Assembly: GCA_021108375.1 (NCBI GenBank)
Contig: JAIORA010000048.1
Coordinates: 1-64,000, forward strand
Direction of reading: 5' to 3'
DNA length: 64,000 bases
DNA from: Anaerohalosphaeraceae bacterium
GTDB taxonomy: Bacteria; Planctomycetota; Phycisphaerae; Sedimentisphaerales; UBA12454
Within the stretch, counting starts at the first letter, position 1. The number at the start of each line of letters is the position of its first letter. The position numbers and the translations under genes are program-made. This document shows, one piece after another, positions 1-10,616 of this stretch. The notes under the pieces are model-generated. The model saw only the letters and a program-made list of their open reading frames with translations. It was not told the DNA's origin and did no database searches.

Positions 1-224
1 ATAACCAAAAAGTAAAATTCAAAACAAAATCAACCCCACATTTACAAATGTGGGGTTAACTGTTCCGGCGACTTACGTCGCTCGGCTTTTATATGGTAGG
101 AGCGATTCTTTTCCCCCGAGTTTCGCTTCGCTCACACGGGGCTATTATTATTAAATCCCTACGGGATTTTTGTCCGGCCGCTTCCGCGGCTCGGCTATTA
201 GGCGATGGGAATGACAACATCGCA
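1..224. repeat. Intergenic space with several dispersed hairpin repeats
   Basis: No gene seen. The stretch holds a perfect hairpin at 32-57 (AACCCCACATTT paired with AAATGTGGGGTT), two GC-rich elements ending GCTCGGCT (about 64-88 and 170-198) and a hairpin around 113-150 that ends in a GGGGCTA motif. The same classes recur at 4.2-4.5, 5.6, 14.1, 24.8 and 54.3 kb. They look like dispersed non-coding palindromic elements. Their function is unknown. Confidence 0.7.
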
Positions 225-2564
225 CTAAACGCTTTTAGCTGAAATGTTCTTGTCGGCAAGGGTGAGACTTTCAGGCTGTAAAGAAGCCAGGTGATTAGCT
301 GTCGTTATGACAGAGGCGGCCTTGTCGTTCGATTTGGTTCCTGTGAAAGACTCGACAACATACAGCAGCGAAAGCAAAAAGCTCACTATGCTCTCTGCGC
401 CCTGATTGACATTGACCCCGCCCTGCTCAAGGCCATCGCAGCAGCCCTTTGTCTGGAAATCATAGACTGGCGTGTTCAGGTCGTTGTCGCCCATAAACCA
501 GTCGAAAGCCTTACGCTGCAATTTGAGGTACTCGCTTTTAACCGTCAACTCATAAGCGTATCGCAGCATAATAATAGTGCTGGCAACTTCTATCGGCTGC
601 TGGTCGTAGCCGGCTCTGGTTTTGCCGTTTGGATACCAGCCGTTAGAACCTATGAAACTAAAATAGCTGCCGTTATAAATGTTTTCGAGCAGGAACAGGC
701 AGGTTTTTTCGGCAATGTCAGCATACTTCTTTTCGCCAAGTGTCATAGCCGCAACAAAGAGAGCTGCCGGCATAATGGCGTTGTCATAGGCAAGAATGTT
801 CTCGAACCAACACCAATCGGCTGTGGCATTTTTTTCGTAGAGGGCCACCAGCGTATCGGCGGCGGCGGTGAGAATTTTTTTAATCTCACTTGCGCCGGGA
901 AACTGGTGAAGATAATCGGTCAGGCCGAGTATCGAATACGACATACCTCTGGGTGACAGGTTCGGGATATGCTGAGCAGATTTATCGAAGTATTCCTTTA
1001 TAATCGAAAGGTACATCGGCATAGGTGGTGAGGCTATCACCGAACCCAAAGCCCATATACTCCTGCCGGTAGCATCGTGGGCAGGTTCGGGCGTTCTCCA
1101 GTGGCGAGCGTAATTCATAAAATTATGAACGGTACCATCGGGCTTTTGAGAATGCAGCGTAAAGGCAAGATAAGTTTCGAGCAGTTTCAGCGAATCGGGT
1201 TCTGAATACTGTTTGTAATACTTCGTCATCGCCACAAGTGCTCTCGCATTATCATCGGTACAGTAGCCGTGAACTCTGTCGGGAAGCATATATTTTGCGT
1301 GCTGAATCAGGCCAGTATCGTCAGTTATGCGTATAAGATGGTCTAAAGGCGGCTCGGGCAGTTCGAGTATTGCCTGTGATTTTGCCCTGCCGGACAAAGG
1401 AGCGGCCGGGGCGGTGGGAGTTTTTACGTTTGCAAACTGCTCCCAGTAAACCCTGCCGAGACTGGGCCAGGTTCTTGTTCTGCCGTAATCGTAGGCCCTG
1501 CGTCTCATAGACTGGAACAGAGTCTGGTCTTTGCTTATCTCGATTATCGAATCGGCTAAATCCTTAGCGTCTCCAAACTTGACGAGTTTTCCACGGCCAT
1601 CTGCGAGCAGTTCGTCGGCAGCCCAGTACGGGGTGGAAACCACCGCTTTTCCGGCACCGACAGCAAATGCCAGCGTGCCACTTGTGAGCTGCTCTTTGGC
1701 GAGATACGGCGTTACGTAAATATCGGTGGCACATAGGAAATCGTGCAAGTCCTCGTCTGTAACAAAACGATTGTGGAATACGATATTATCTTCAAGGCCG
1801 AGTTCCTTGACCCTTCTCTGGAGACTGAACCTGTAGGATTCGCCTTCAAATTTTACTAACTCCGGGTGCGTTACGCCGAGAATGATGTACAGTGCGGCAG
1901 GGTCGGCTTTGACTATATCGCTCATCGCCTCAATCATTACCTCAATGCCTTTGCTTCTGCCGATGAGGCCGAAAGTCATCAGCGTCTTTCTGCCGTCGAA
2001 ATCGAATTTGTGCTTGTAGTAACTACTGTCGACGAAGGGTAAATCCGGCAGGCCGTGAGCTATCAACTCGATTTTTTCGGCTGGAACCTTATATATGTCT
2101 TTGAGCATATCGATTCCGCGAGCGTTCATAACGATGAGCTTGTCGGAGTACTGGCATAAATCCATCATCGATTTATAGTAATCAGGGGTCGGCTCATTCA
2201 GAATCGTGTGCAGAGTTGTTACGACGGGTGCTTTTATATTTTGCAGGAAAAGTCCCAAATATGCCCCTGCTGTCCCACCGAAAAGGCCAAATTCGTGCTG
2301 AACGCTGACTACGTCAACGTTGCTGAAATTGAGGTACTCAGCGGCACTGATATAGTCATTTTTGACGTTCGGCCTTATCTCGAACTCGACCTGCCGGGGG
2401 TAATCGTACGAATCGTTCGACATTGCGACTACCAACGGCTTGAATTTGTCCGGCGCATAAGCCTTGACGCTGGTGATGAGGTCGTTTACAAACGTCCCAA
2501 TACCGCATTTTCGCGGCGGATATGAAGATATAAAAGCAACTTTTTTTGCTAAACCCTTTGGCAT
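225..2564 (-). CDS. Glycosyltransferase family 4 protein with C-terminal helical-barrel domain
   Basis: 779 aa. The first ~380 residues are a GT-B glycosyltransferase: a glycine-rich N-terminal segment (SSYPPRKCGIGTF, near residue 14), a second Rossmann half starting near 196 (TFGLIGRSKG) and the usual C-terminal sugar-nucleotide region. From about residue 400 a separate ~350-aa region rich in Trp/Tyr and paired helices (CTDDNARALVA) resembles (alpha/alpha)6-barrel glycosidase-like domains. It is therefore probably a cytosolic glycan-building or remodelling enzyme; donor and acceptor are unknown. A purine-rich ribosome site (AAAGGGGAAA on the minus strand) precedes the ATG. It is divergent from the Rrf2 gene. 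The transferase part is confident; the activity of the C-terminal part is inferred. Confidence 0.8.
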   Translation of the reverse strand: MPKGLAKKVAFISSYPPRKCGIGTFVNDLITSVKAYAPDKFKPLVVAMSNDSYDYPRQVEFEIRPNVKNDYISAAEYLNFSNVDVVSVQHEFGLFGGTAGAYLGLFLQNIKAPVVTTLHTILNEPTPDYYKSMMDLCQYSDKLIVMNARGIDMLKDIYKVPAEKIELIAHGLPDLPFVDSSYYKHKFDFDGRKTLMTFGLIGRSKGIEVMIEAMSDIVKADPAALYIILGVTHPELVKFEGESYRFSLQRRVKELGLEDNIVFHNRFVTDEDLHDFLCATDIYVTPYLAKEQLTSGTLAFAVGAGKAVVSTPYWAADELLADGRGKLVKFGDAKDLADSIIEISKDQTLFQSMRRRAYDYGRTRTWPSLGRVYWEQFANVKTPTAPAAPLSGRAKSQAILELPEPPLDHLIRITDDTGLIQHAKYMLPDRVHGYCTDDNARALVAMTKYYKQYSEPDSLKLLETYLAFTLHSQKPDGTVHNFMNYARHWRTPEPAHDATGRSIWALGSVIASPPMPMYLSIIKEYFDKSAQHIPNLSPRGMSYSILGLTDYLHQFPGASEIKKILTAAADTLVALYEKNATADWCWFENILAYDNAIMPAALFVAAMTLGEKKYADIAEKTCLFLLENIYNGSYFSFIGSNGWYPNGKTRAGYDQQPIEVASTIIMLRYAYELTVKSEYLKLQRKAFDWFMGDNDLNTPVYDFQTKGCCDGLEQGGVNVNQGAESIVSFLLSLLYVVESFTGTKSNDKAASVITTANHLASLQPESLTLADKNISAKSV

Positions 2565-2703
2565 CTCAGATATTTCCCCTTTCGTACGTACTCTAAAAAT
2601 TGATTCTATTTGCCTGCCGTTAAAGTGTCAAGAGAATAAAAACCGTGTGCGACCCTTAAGGTCTTGATTTTTTCCCGTTTTTCCTATATTATTACAGCTA
2701 CTC

Positions 2704-2732
2704 TTGACTTTTGTTCGTATAGCCTGTAATAT
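2704..2732 (+). promoter_or_regulatory. Probable sigma-70 promoter of the Rrf2-cysK unit
   Basis: TTGACT at 2704-2709 and TAATAT at 2727-2732 are separated by 17 bases, upstream of the ATG at 2769. No clear inverted-repeat operator was recognised, although Rrf2 proteins often regulate their own promoter. Confidence 0.5.
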
Positions 2733-2768
2733 ACACTACTAAAACTATGGGATTATGGGAGAACTAAA

Positions 2769-3206
2769 ATGAAACTTTCGACGAGAACAAGGTATGGAAT
2801 GCGGGCTATCATAGAAATCGCCCTTGCATACGGCGGCAAACCACTGCAAATTAAGGTAATTGCCAAACGACAGAATATCTCCAATAAATATCTCGAACAG
2901 CTTGTGGCAATTATGAAATCGGCTGGGCTTGTTCATAGCATAAGAGGCCCGCACGGCGGGTACGTTCTTGCCAAAGCACCTAAGGACGTTAAACTTATCG
3001 ATGTTTTCTTAGTACTCGAAGGGCCTGTGCTGACTGTGGAATGCGTGGAACATTCCAATTTTTGTTCCAGTTGTGCCGATTGTATTACCAGAAAAATATG
3101 GACAGAAATAAATGATGCTATTATTAGCACACTGGCCAGCAGAACGCTCGCAGAACTGGTGAAAATGGCAGGTGCGGACAAGAAAAATGTAAATTACCAT
3201 ATTTGA
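2769..3206 (+). CDS. Rrf2-family transcriptional regulator (IscR/CymR-like)
   Basis: 145 aa with an N-terminal winged helix ([15 protein letters not shown] and the GGY wing near residue 63). Cysteines C92, C99, C102 and C105 lie where IscR-type regulators bind an Fe-S cluster; their number and spacing differ somewhat from classical IscR. It is followed after 10 bases by cysK, and nifU, nifS and nadA lie downstream on the same strand. A role in sensing Fe-S or cysteine status is therefore likely. A GGGAGA ribosome site precedes the ATG. Whether it acts like IscR (Fe-S) or CymR (cysteine) cannot be decided from sequence alone. Confidence 0.88.
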   Translation: MKLSTRTRYGMRAIIEIALAYGGKPLQIKVIAKRQNISNKYLEQLVAIMKSAGLVHSIRGPHGGYVLAKAPKDVKLIDVFLVLEGPVLTVECVEHSNFCSSCADCITRKIWTEINDAIISTLASRTLAELVKMAGADKKNVNYHI

Positions 3207-3216
3207 GAATACTGTA

Positions 3217-4140
3217 ATGACTAAAGTGTACGAAGATATTATCGAAACTATCGGCAATACCCCTCTGGTGAGGCTTAATAAGACCGGCGATGCCGGCGCG
3301 GAGATACTCGCCAAGCTGGAATACTTCAATCCGATGTCCAGCGTTAAAGACAGAATCGGAGCGGCAATGCTCGCCGCTGCTGAGACTGCGGGCAAAATAT
3401 GGCCTGACACCATTATAATTGAGCCTACAAGCGGTAATACCGGAATCGGGCTGGCGTTTGTGTGCGCTGCCAGGGGCTATAAGCTCAAATTGGTAATGCC
3501 CGAATCGATGAGCATTGAGAGAAGGAAATTGCTGAAGATTCTTGGCGCAGAGATTGTTCTTACCCCCGCTGCCGGCGGAATGAAGGGCGCGGTTGAAGAG
3601 GCTGAAAGGCTCGTAGAGCGGACTCCAAAGGCTTATATGCCGCAACAATTTAAGAACGCCGCTAACCCGGAGGTTCACAGGCACACTACCGCTGAGGAAA
3701 TATGGGATGATACCGGTGGCAAAGTCGATGTTTTTGTTGCTGGCGTAGGAACCGGCGGAACGATTACCGGATGCGGCGAGCAGTTGAAAAAATATAATCC
3801 CGATGTGAAAATCGTGGCGGTCGAGCCGACAGATTCGGCGGTATTGTCCGGCGAGGCGGCTGGGCCACACAAAATTCAGGGAATCGGAGCAGGTTTTGTG
3901 CCTGATATACTGAATCGAGAGATAATTGACGAAATTATCGCTGTCAGCAATGAAGACGCTATCGAAACTGCTCGACAACTGGCGGCAAAAGAGGGTATAT
4001 TGGCAGGCATAAGCTCCGGTGCGAATGTGTGGGCAGCGATGAAACTGGCGGCAAGGAAAGAGAACCAGGGCAAAATGGTGGTTACAATAATTTGTGATAC
4101 CGGCGAACGGTACATAACGACAGAACTGTTTGGGGCTTAA
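3217..4140 (+). CDS. cysK: Cysteine synthase (O-acetylserine sulfhydrylase)
   Basis: 307 aa PLP enzyme making L-cysteine from O-acetylserine and sulfide. It has the PLP lysine K44 in SSVKDR, the substrate loop TSGNTG (71-76) and the phosphate-binding loop GVGTGGT (176-182). Length is typical for CysK. It lies directly after the Rrf2 regulator and before cysE, so O-acetylserine production and use are encoded together. A repeat hairpin starts one base after its stop codon. Confidence 0.95.
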   Translation: MTKVYEDIIETIGNTPLVRLNKTGDAGAEILAKLEYFNPMSSVKDRIGAAMLAAAETAGKIWPDTIIIEPTSGNTGIGLAFVCAARGYKLKLVMPESMSIERRKLLKILGAEIVLTPAAGGMKGAVEEAERLVERTPKAYMPQQFKNAANPEVHRHTTAEEIWDDTGGKVDVFVAGVGTGGTITGCGEQLKKYNPDVKIVAVEPTDSAVLSGEAAGPHKIQGIGAGFVPDILNREIIDEIIAVSNEDAIETARQLAAKEGILAGISSGANVWAAMKLAARKENQGKMVVTIICDTGERYITTELFGA

Positions 4141-4566
4141 AAATGGATTCCCGCTTTCGCGGGAATGACAAAAGAAAATTTTAGACACGGATTAACACAG
4201 ATTTTAAAAAAGTAAAAAGATAAAGTAAACTACAACCCCACATTTGTAAATGTGGGGCTAACTTAGAAACTATCCGGCAGCTTCCGCTGCTCGGCTGCTA
4301 AGCGGTAGGAAAGGGTGAAATAACTCGTAAAAATGAGATTGCCACTGCGATGAAACCGCCTCGCAATGACAAAGTCGGTAGGAATGGGTTGGTACATATG
4401 AAAGCACAGACCTCCAAGCAGGCTTGGGGGCTAAACAACCCCGGCAAACAAGTTGCCGAGGCTAAATGGCGATGAGAGCGGAATAGGAAATATGCGGGTA
4501 CCCGCAGGGCAAGACCTACGGGCTAATGGCGATGGGAAAATGGTAAACAATTTGAAAGATTCATTT
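4141..4566. repeat. Array of dispersed repeats between cysK and cysE
   Basis: A 430-bp gene-free stretch packed with repeat types. ATTCCC-N8-GGGAAT lies at 4147-4166. A GACACGGATTAACACAGATT unit starts near 4182. The hairpin AACCCCACATTT/TGTGGGGCTAA is at 4234-4262. A GCTCGGCT element lies near 4271-4295. A GATTGCC...CGCAATGAC element is at about 4334-4373. Several hairpins ending GGGCTAA lie between 4405 and 4540. An apparent reading frame across the first element (with RESGNP) is an artefact of the repeat. Confidence 0.75.
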
Positions 4567-4580
4567 AAAAGGGATTGGCG

Positions 4581-5480
4581 ATGCCGCAAAAAGATATTTC
4601 TAAAATTGTCAAATCGATAGTCGATACCTATCAAGACGACTCAGGGACTAACTTTATCGATAGCTCAAATCTGCCCCTGCGCGACAAGATAAGGCTTATA
4701 CTCGACCTGCTGGCAGAAGTTATTTTTCCCGGTTATACCGGCCTGAAACAAGTTACCAGCAGTAATGTCAGCTTTGTAATCGGCGATGTTCTTTGCCAGG
4801 TAAGGGATGAGCTTAAAGAGCAGATTAAAAGAGCGCTTCTGCACCAGTGCAAACTCAAAGATTGCTCAAGCTGCGGGTGCAGTGAAATGGCGGAGCTTGT
4901 TGCCGAAAGCGTTTTGTCGCAGATGCCGAAAATAAGAGAACTGCTCAAAACAGATATAAAAGCAGCCTTCAATGGCGACCCGGCAGCGAGCAGCTTAGAG
5001 GAAATCGTGCTGAGCTATCCGGGACTGCGGGCAATTATGACCCACAGAATCGCTCACGAACTGTACCTTAAAGATATTCCGATGATACCGAGAATTATGA
5101 GCGAACGAGCGCATCACGAAACCGGAATCGATATTCATCCGGGAGCAACGATAGGCGAAAGCTTTTTTATCGACCACGGAACGGGTGTGGTAATTGGTGA
5201 AACTTCGGTCATCGGCAAAAACGTAAAAGTCTATCAGGGCGTAACGCTTGGCGCATTGGCACCGGCAAAAGGACAAAAACTCAAGGGCGTTAAACGGCAT
5301 CCAACAATAGAGGAAAACGTTACGATTTATGCCGCGGCGACGATACTCGGCGACATTACCATCGGCAAAGACGCGATAGTAGGCGGTAACGTCTGGATAA
5401 AAGAATCCGTGCCGGCAGGAGTCGTTGTGAATGTGGCAAGTGCGGAACTGATATATATAGAAAAAAATAAAAAAAATTAA
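4581..5480 (+). CDS. cysE: Serine O-acetyltransferase
   Basis: About 299 aa from the ATG at 4581, which has AAAAGGGA seven bases upstream; a TTG at 4575 is in frame but less well placed. The enzyme acetylates serine with acetyl-CoA for the CysK reaction. After a ~165-residue helical N-terminal region comes the SAT core (HRIAHELY, then HETGIDIHPGATIG) and the left-handed beta-helix of hexapeptide repeats (FFIDHGTGVVIGE, TLGA, GGNVWIK). The long N-terminal region resembles the longer bacterial SATs. The TAA stop is the first part of a TTAACCACGAATT repeat. Confidence 0.93.
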   Translation: MPQKDISKIVKSIVDTYQDDSGTNFIDSSNLPLRDKIRLILDLLAEVIFPGYTGLKQVTSSNVSFVIGDVLCQVRDELKEQIKRALLHQCKLKDCSSCGCSEMAELVAESVLSQMPKIRELLKTDIKAAFNGDPAASSLEEIVLSYPGLRAIMTHRIAHELYLKDIPMIPRIMSERAHHETGIDIHPGATIGESFFIDHGTGVVIGETSVIGKNVKVYQGVTLGALAPAKGQKLKGVKRHPTIEENVTIYAAATILGDITIGKDAIVGGNVWIKESVPAGVVVNVASAELIYIEKNKKN

Positions 5481-5735
5481 CCACGAATTGACACGAATAA
5501 ACACAAATTATTTTTAACCGCGGATTTCGCGGATTACGCAGATTGAAAAACAAAATACAGAAAAATGGATTCCCGCTTTCGCGAGAATGACAAAAGATGA
5601 GATTGCCACGGCGATGAAACCGCCTCGCAATGACAACAACCTCCGAATTGTAATTTGGGGGCTAACTGAAAAAAATAAATAGCCACGAAGGCACAAAGAC
5701 ACAAATTACTTTTAGCCACAAAGTTCACAGAGAGA
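5478..5735. repeat. Repeat array between cysE and nadA
   Basis: Contains units of the CACGAATT/ACACAAATT family (5478-5515), an AACCGCGGATTTCGCGGATT unit (5517-5545), an ATTCCC-N8-type hairpin at 5569-5588, the GATTGCCACGGCGATG element (5599-5635), a GGGGGCTAAC hairpin (5635-5667) and more TAGCCAC units up to the nadA ribosome site. No gene is seen. Confidence 0.75.
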
Positions 5736-5750
5736 AGAGAAAAAAGGTAA

Positions 5751-7987
<2,237 letters not shown>

Positions 7988-8028
7988 AATGAATCGCCTT
8001 CGGCGAAGCTGATAAAAAAAGAAAAATT

Positions 8029-8379
8029 ATGAGCCAGAGCATAGTTAAGGAAAAAAGTTATGAATTTGCATTAAGAGTGATAAAATTATGTTCTGCTTTG
8101 CGTAACCAAAATCATTACGAAATTGCCAACCAATTATTAAAATCCGGGACAAGCATAGGTGCTAATGTTGAAGAAGCTCTGGCTGGCCAAAGCAAAAAAG
8201 ATTTTTATGCTAAAATGTGCATAGCTTCAAAGGAAGCAAGAGAGACTAATTACTGGCTTCGGCTAATTGGCGATTCCGGCATTTTGCCCAGAGCAAACAT
8301 TGAAAGTTTACGGCAAGAATCCATTGAACTTTGTAAGATTCTAACAAGTATAGTAAAAACGGGTTACGATAAACAATAA
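8029..8379 (+). CDS. Four-helix-bundle protein (23S rRNA intervening-sequence/bAvd-like family)
   Basis: 116 aa, almost entirely helical. Features typical of the family are visible: SYEFALRVIKL at the N-terminus, the RNQNHYEIANQLLKSGTSIG turn, and NVEEALAGQSKKDF followed by SKEARETNYWLRL. Homologues are encoded in 23S rRNA intervening sequences and as accessory proteins (Avd) of diversity-generating retroelements; the cellular role of stand-alone copies is unclear. Here it sits between metY and nifU inside inverted repeats, with a weak ribosome site. It looks inserted. No reverse transcriptase or variable repeat is nearby. Confidence 0.85.
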   Translation: MSQSIVKEKSYEFALRVIKLCSALRNQNHYEIANQLLKSGTSIGANVEEALAGQSKKDFYAKMCIASKEARETNYWLRLIGDSGILPRANIESLRQESIELCKILTSIVKTGYDKQ

Positions 8380-8410
8380 CTCAAAACTCAAAACTAAGGA
8401 CTCAAAACTA
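8378..8410 (-). repeat. Right inverted repeat of the four-helix-bundle cassette
   Basis: The reverse complement reads TAGTTTTGAGTCCTTAGTTT followed by further TTTTGAGT units. It shares its outer 11 bases with the left arm at 7954. It overlaps the stop codon of the enclosed gene and ends two bases before the nifU ATG. Confidence 0.75.
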
Positions 8411-8412
8411 TT

Positions 8413-9315
8413 ATGTGGGAATATACTGACAAGGTGATGGATTCTTTTCTTCATCCGAAAAATGTTGGCGAAATCAAAGACCCCGACGGATTCGGCGAAG
8501 AAGGGTCGCTGGCCTGCGGCGATGCGCTTAAACTCACTTTCAAGCTCGACGAAAACGGTAAAATTGCTGACGCAAAATTCAAAACTTTCGGCTGCGCATC
8601 GGCCATCGCATCGGCTTCGGCAATGACCGAAATGATAAAGGGTATGACCATCGAAGAAGCTGAGAAAGTTACGAATAAGGAAATCGCGGATAAGCTCGGC
8701 GGGCTGCCCGAACAGAAAATGCACTGCTCGGTAATGGGGATGGAAGCTCTGCAAACAGCTATCGCCTATTACCGAAAAGGCAAGGGACAGGAAAGCAAAG
8801 AAATTCAAGGCAAAATTGTCTGTACGTGTTTTGGCATAACCGATATCGAAATCAAAAAGATGGTTACAGAAAATCAGCTTGACACGGTTGAGCAGGTTAC
8901 CAATTACTGCAAGGCTGGCGGCGGGTGCGGCGGATGCAGAGGTGAAATCGAAAAGATAATCGAAAAAATCCGTGGCAAAAAAGACCAGGCGAAAGAGACT
9001 TCCAGGCCGACAAAGTCAAAAAAAATGACGAATATCCAAAAAATTCAACTCACGCAGCAGACTATCAATGAACAGATAAGGCCATTACTGAAAAATCATG
9101 GCGGCGATATTGAGCTTGTCGATGTTGAGGGCAATAAGATAACCATCGCCCTGAGAGGGATGTGCGCCCAGTGCAGAACGGCAGAGTTTACGCTTAAGGA
9201 TGTTGTCGAAGCGAAACTCAGGGAATTTGTCAGCGGTGATGTTTACGTCGTTGAAGAAAAAACCGAAATCGACCCCCAGCACGTCCATCGCGATATTGGA
9301 ACGGAGAAAAAATGA
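8413..9315 (+). CDS. nifU: NifU-type Fe-S cluster assembly scaffold
   Basis: 300 aa with all three classical NifU modules. The N-terminal IscU-like domain has cluster cysteines C35, C61 and C105. A central BFD-like [2Fe-2S] domain has C137, C139, C172 and C175. The C-terminal NifU domain has CAQC (C251/C254) in place of the more usual CGSC-type motif. It receives sulfur from NifS and builds clusters for transfer to apoproteins. Its last four bases overlap the nifS start (ATGA), so translation is probably coupled. No nitrogenase genes are seen, so general Fe-S assembly is the likely role. Confidence 0.96.
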   Translation: MWEYTDKVMDSFLHPKNVGEIKDPDGFGEEGSLACGDALKLTFKLDENGKIADAKFKTFGCASAIASASAMTEMIKGMTIEEAEKVTNKEIADKLGGLPEQKMHCSVMGMEALQTAIAYYRKGKGQESKEIQGKIVCTCFGITDIEIKKMVTENQLDTVEQVTNYCKAGGGCGGCRGEIEKIIEKIRGKKDQAKETSRPTKSKKMTNIQKIQLTQQTINEQIRPLLKNHGGDIELVDVEGNKITIALRGMCAQCRTAEFTLKDVVEAKLREFVSGDVYVVEEKTEIDPQHVHRDIGTEKK

Positions 9316-10466
9316 AAACCGTCTATATGGACAACAACGCAACTTCACAAGTTGCCGGCGAAGTACTCGCGGAGATGCTGCCCTTCTTTACGGAGACGTA
9401 CGGCAATCCATCGAGTATGCACAGTTTCGGCGGAGCGGTCGGCAAGCATATAAATAATGCTCGCGGACAAATCGCAACTCTCTTGGGCTGCGACGAATCA
9501 GAAATAATTTTTACCAGCGGCGGAACCGAAAGCGATAATGCCGCGATTAAAGGGGCGCTGGCGGCGGAACCGGAAAAACGCAAAATCATCACAACGCGAG
9601 TCGAACACCCGGCGGTACTGACAACCTGCCGAGAACTTGAATCGCAGGGCTATAACGTTGTCGAACTCGGAGTCGATTCACACGGACAGATAGACATAAG
9701 CCAGCTCGAAGCTGAACTCGATGACAGCACCGCTATCGTTTCAATAATGTATGCCAACAACGAAACGGGAGTGATATTTCCGATTGAAAAAATCGGCGAA
9801 ATTGTCAAGGCCGCAGGGGCAGTTTTGCATACCGATGCTGTTCAGGCGGTCGGCAAAATTCCGCTTAACCTTTCATCCGCTAAAATAGATTTACTTAGCC
9901 TTAGCGGGCATAAACTTCACGGGCCAAAAGGTATCGGCGTTTTATACGTTCGCAAAGGCACGAGGCTTTCGCCCTTTATTGCCGGCGGCCATCAGGAAAA
10001 AGGCAGGCGAGCGGGAACTGAAAATACCGCTGGAATAGTCGGGTTGGGAAAAGCGTGCGAAATTGCAGGCGAATTTATCGCTGAGGAAAATACAACTGTT
10101 CGCAAGCTGAGGGACAAACTCGAAAAAACGATACTCACAACCTGCCCCGATGCAATTCTCAACGGCGATAAAAATAACCGTCTGCCTAATACGACCAATA
10201 TCAGTTTTGAATTTATCGAAGGCGAAGCGATACTGCTGCTGCTCGACCAGTTCGGAATTTGCGCCTCCAGCGGAAGCGCGTGTACTTCCGGCTCGCTTGA
10301 GCCAAGCCATGTGCTAAGAGCGATGGGCGTGCCATTCACCGCTGCGCACGGGTCGATAAGGTACAGCCTGAGCAGATACAATACCGAGGCGGAAGTTGAT
10401 TTCGTAGCGGAAAAAATGCCGACAATCATTAATCAATTACGAGAATTAAGCCCGTTTGTGAAATAA
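9312..10466 (+). CDS. nifS: Cysteine desulfurase
   Basis: 384 aa PLP enzyme that takes sulfur from cysteine as a persulfide. PLP lysine K201 is in SGHKLHGPKG, and the persulfide cysteine C324 is in SSGSACTSGSLE with the short loop of the NifS/IscS class. GTESDNAAIKG and HTDAVQAVG also match. It overlaps nifU by four bases and is the sulfur donor for that scaffold. NifS is preferred over IscS as a name because of the NifU partner. Confidence 0.95.
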   Translation: MKTVYMDNNATSQVAGEVLAEMLPFFTETYGNPSSMHSFGGAVGKHINNARGQIATLLGCDESEIIFTSGGTESDNAAIKGALAAEPEKRKIITTRVEHPAVLTTCRELESQGYNVVELGVDSHGQIDISQLEAELDDSTAIVSIMYANNETGVIFPIEKIGEIVKAAGAVLHTDAVQAVGKIPLNLSSAKIDLLSLSGHKLHGPKGIGVLYVRKGTRLSPFIAGGHQEKGRRAGTENTAGIVGLGKACEIAGEFIAEENTTVRKLRDKLEKTILTTCPDAILNGDKNNRLPNTTNISFEFIEGEAILLLLDQFGICASSGSACTSGSLEPSHVLRAMGVPFTAAHGSIRYSLSRYNTEAEVDFVAEKMPTIINQLRELSPFVK

Positions 10467-10489
10467 TAGTAGGATGCGAGAAATGATAC

Positions 10490-10573
10490 TACCGGAGGTG
10501 GGACTTGAACCCACACCATGTTGCCATGACGGGATTTTGAATCCCGCGCGTCTGCCAATTCCGCCACTCCGGC
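10490..10573 (-). tRNA. tRNA-Leu (CAA)
   Basis: On the minus strand the acceptor GCCGGAG pairs with CTCCGGT (one G-U pair), discriminator A, anticodon CAA in GGATTCAAAATCC, a long class II variable arm and T-arm GTGGGTTCAAGTCCCAC. CCA is not encoded. It lies just downstream of proB in the same orientation. Confidence 0.96.
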
Positions 10574-10616
10574 TTTTGAAACGGCCATTATTGGGGATTT
10601 TGCCCGATTTGTCAAC

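Noticed and set aside
291-956. 221-codon plus-strand frame
   Set aside because: It is antisense to the glycosyltransferase gene and has no recognisable motif or ribosome site.
3124-4188. Long minus-strand reading frame beginning with a CHSRESGNPF-like segment
   Set aside because: It lies opposite cysK and starts in the ATTCCC palindromic repeat. The RESGNP sequence is a well-known artefact of translating this repeat type.
4141-4566. Possible CRISPR-like array
   Set aside because: The repeats are of several unrelated types, mostly palindromic and unevenly spaced, with no identical direct repeats and spacers and no cas genes.
8029-8379. Possible diversity-generating retroelement because of the Avd-like protein
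   Set aside because: No reverse transcriptase, template repeat or variable repeat is visible nearby.
8413-10466. nifU/nifS as evidence for nitrogen fixation
   Set aside because: No nitrogenase or accessory nif genes are present; NifU/NifS pairs serve general Fe-S assembly in many anaerobes.
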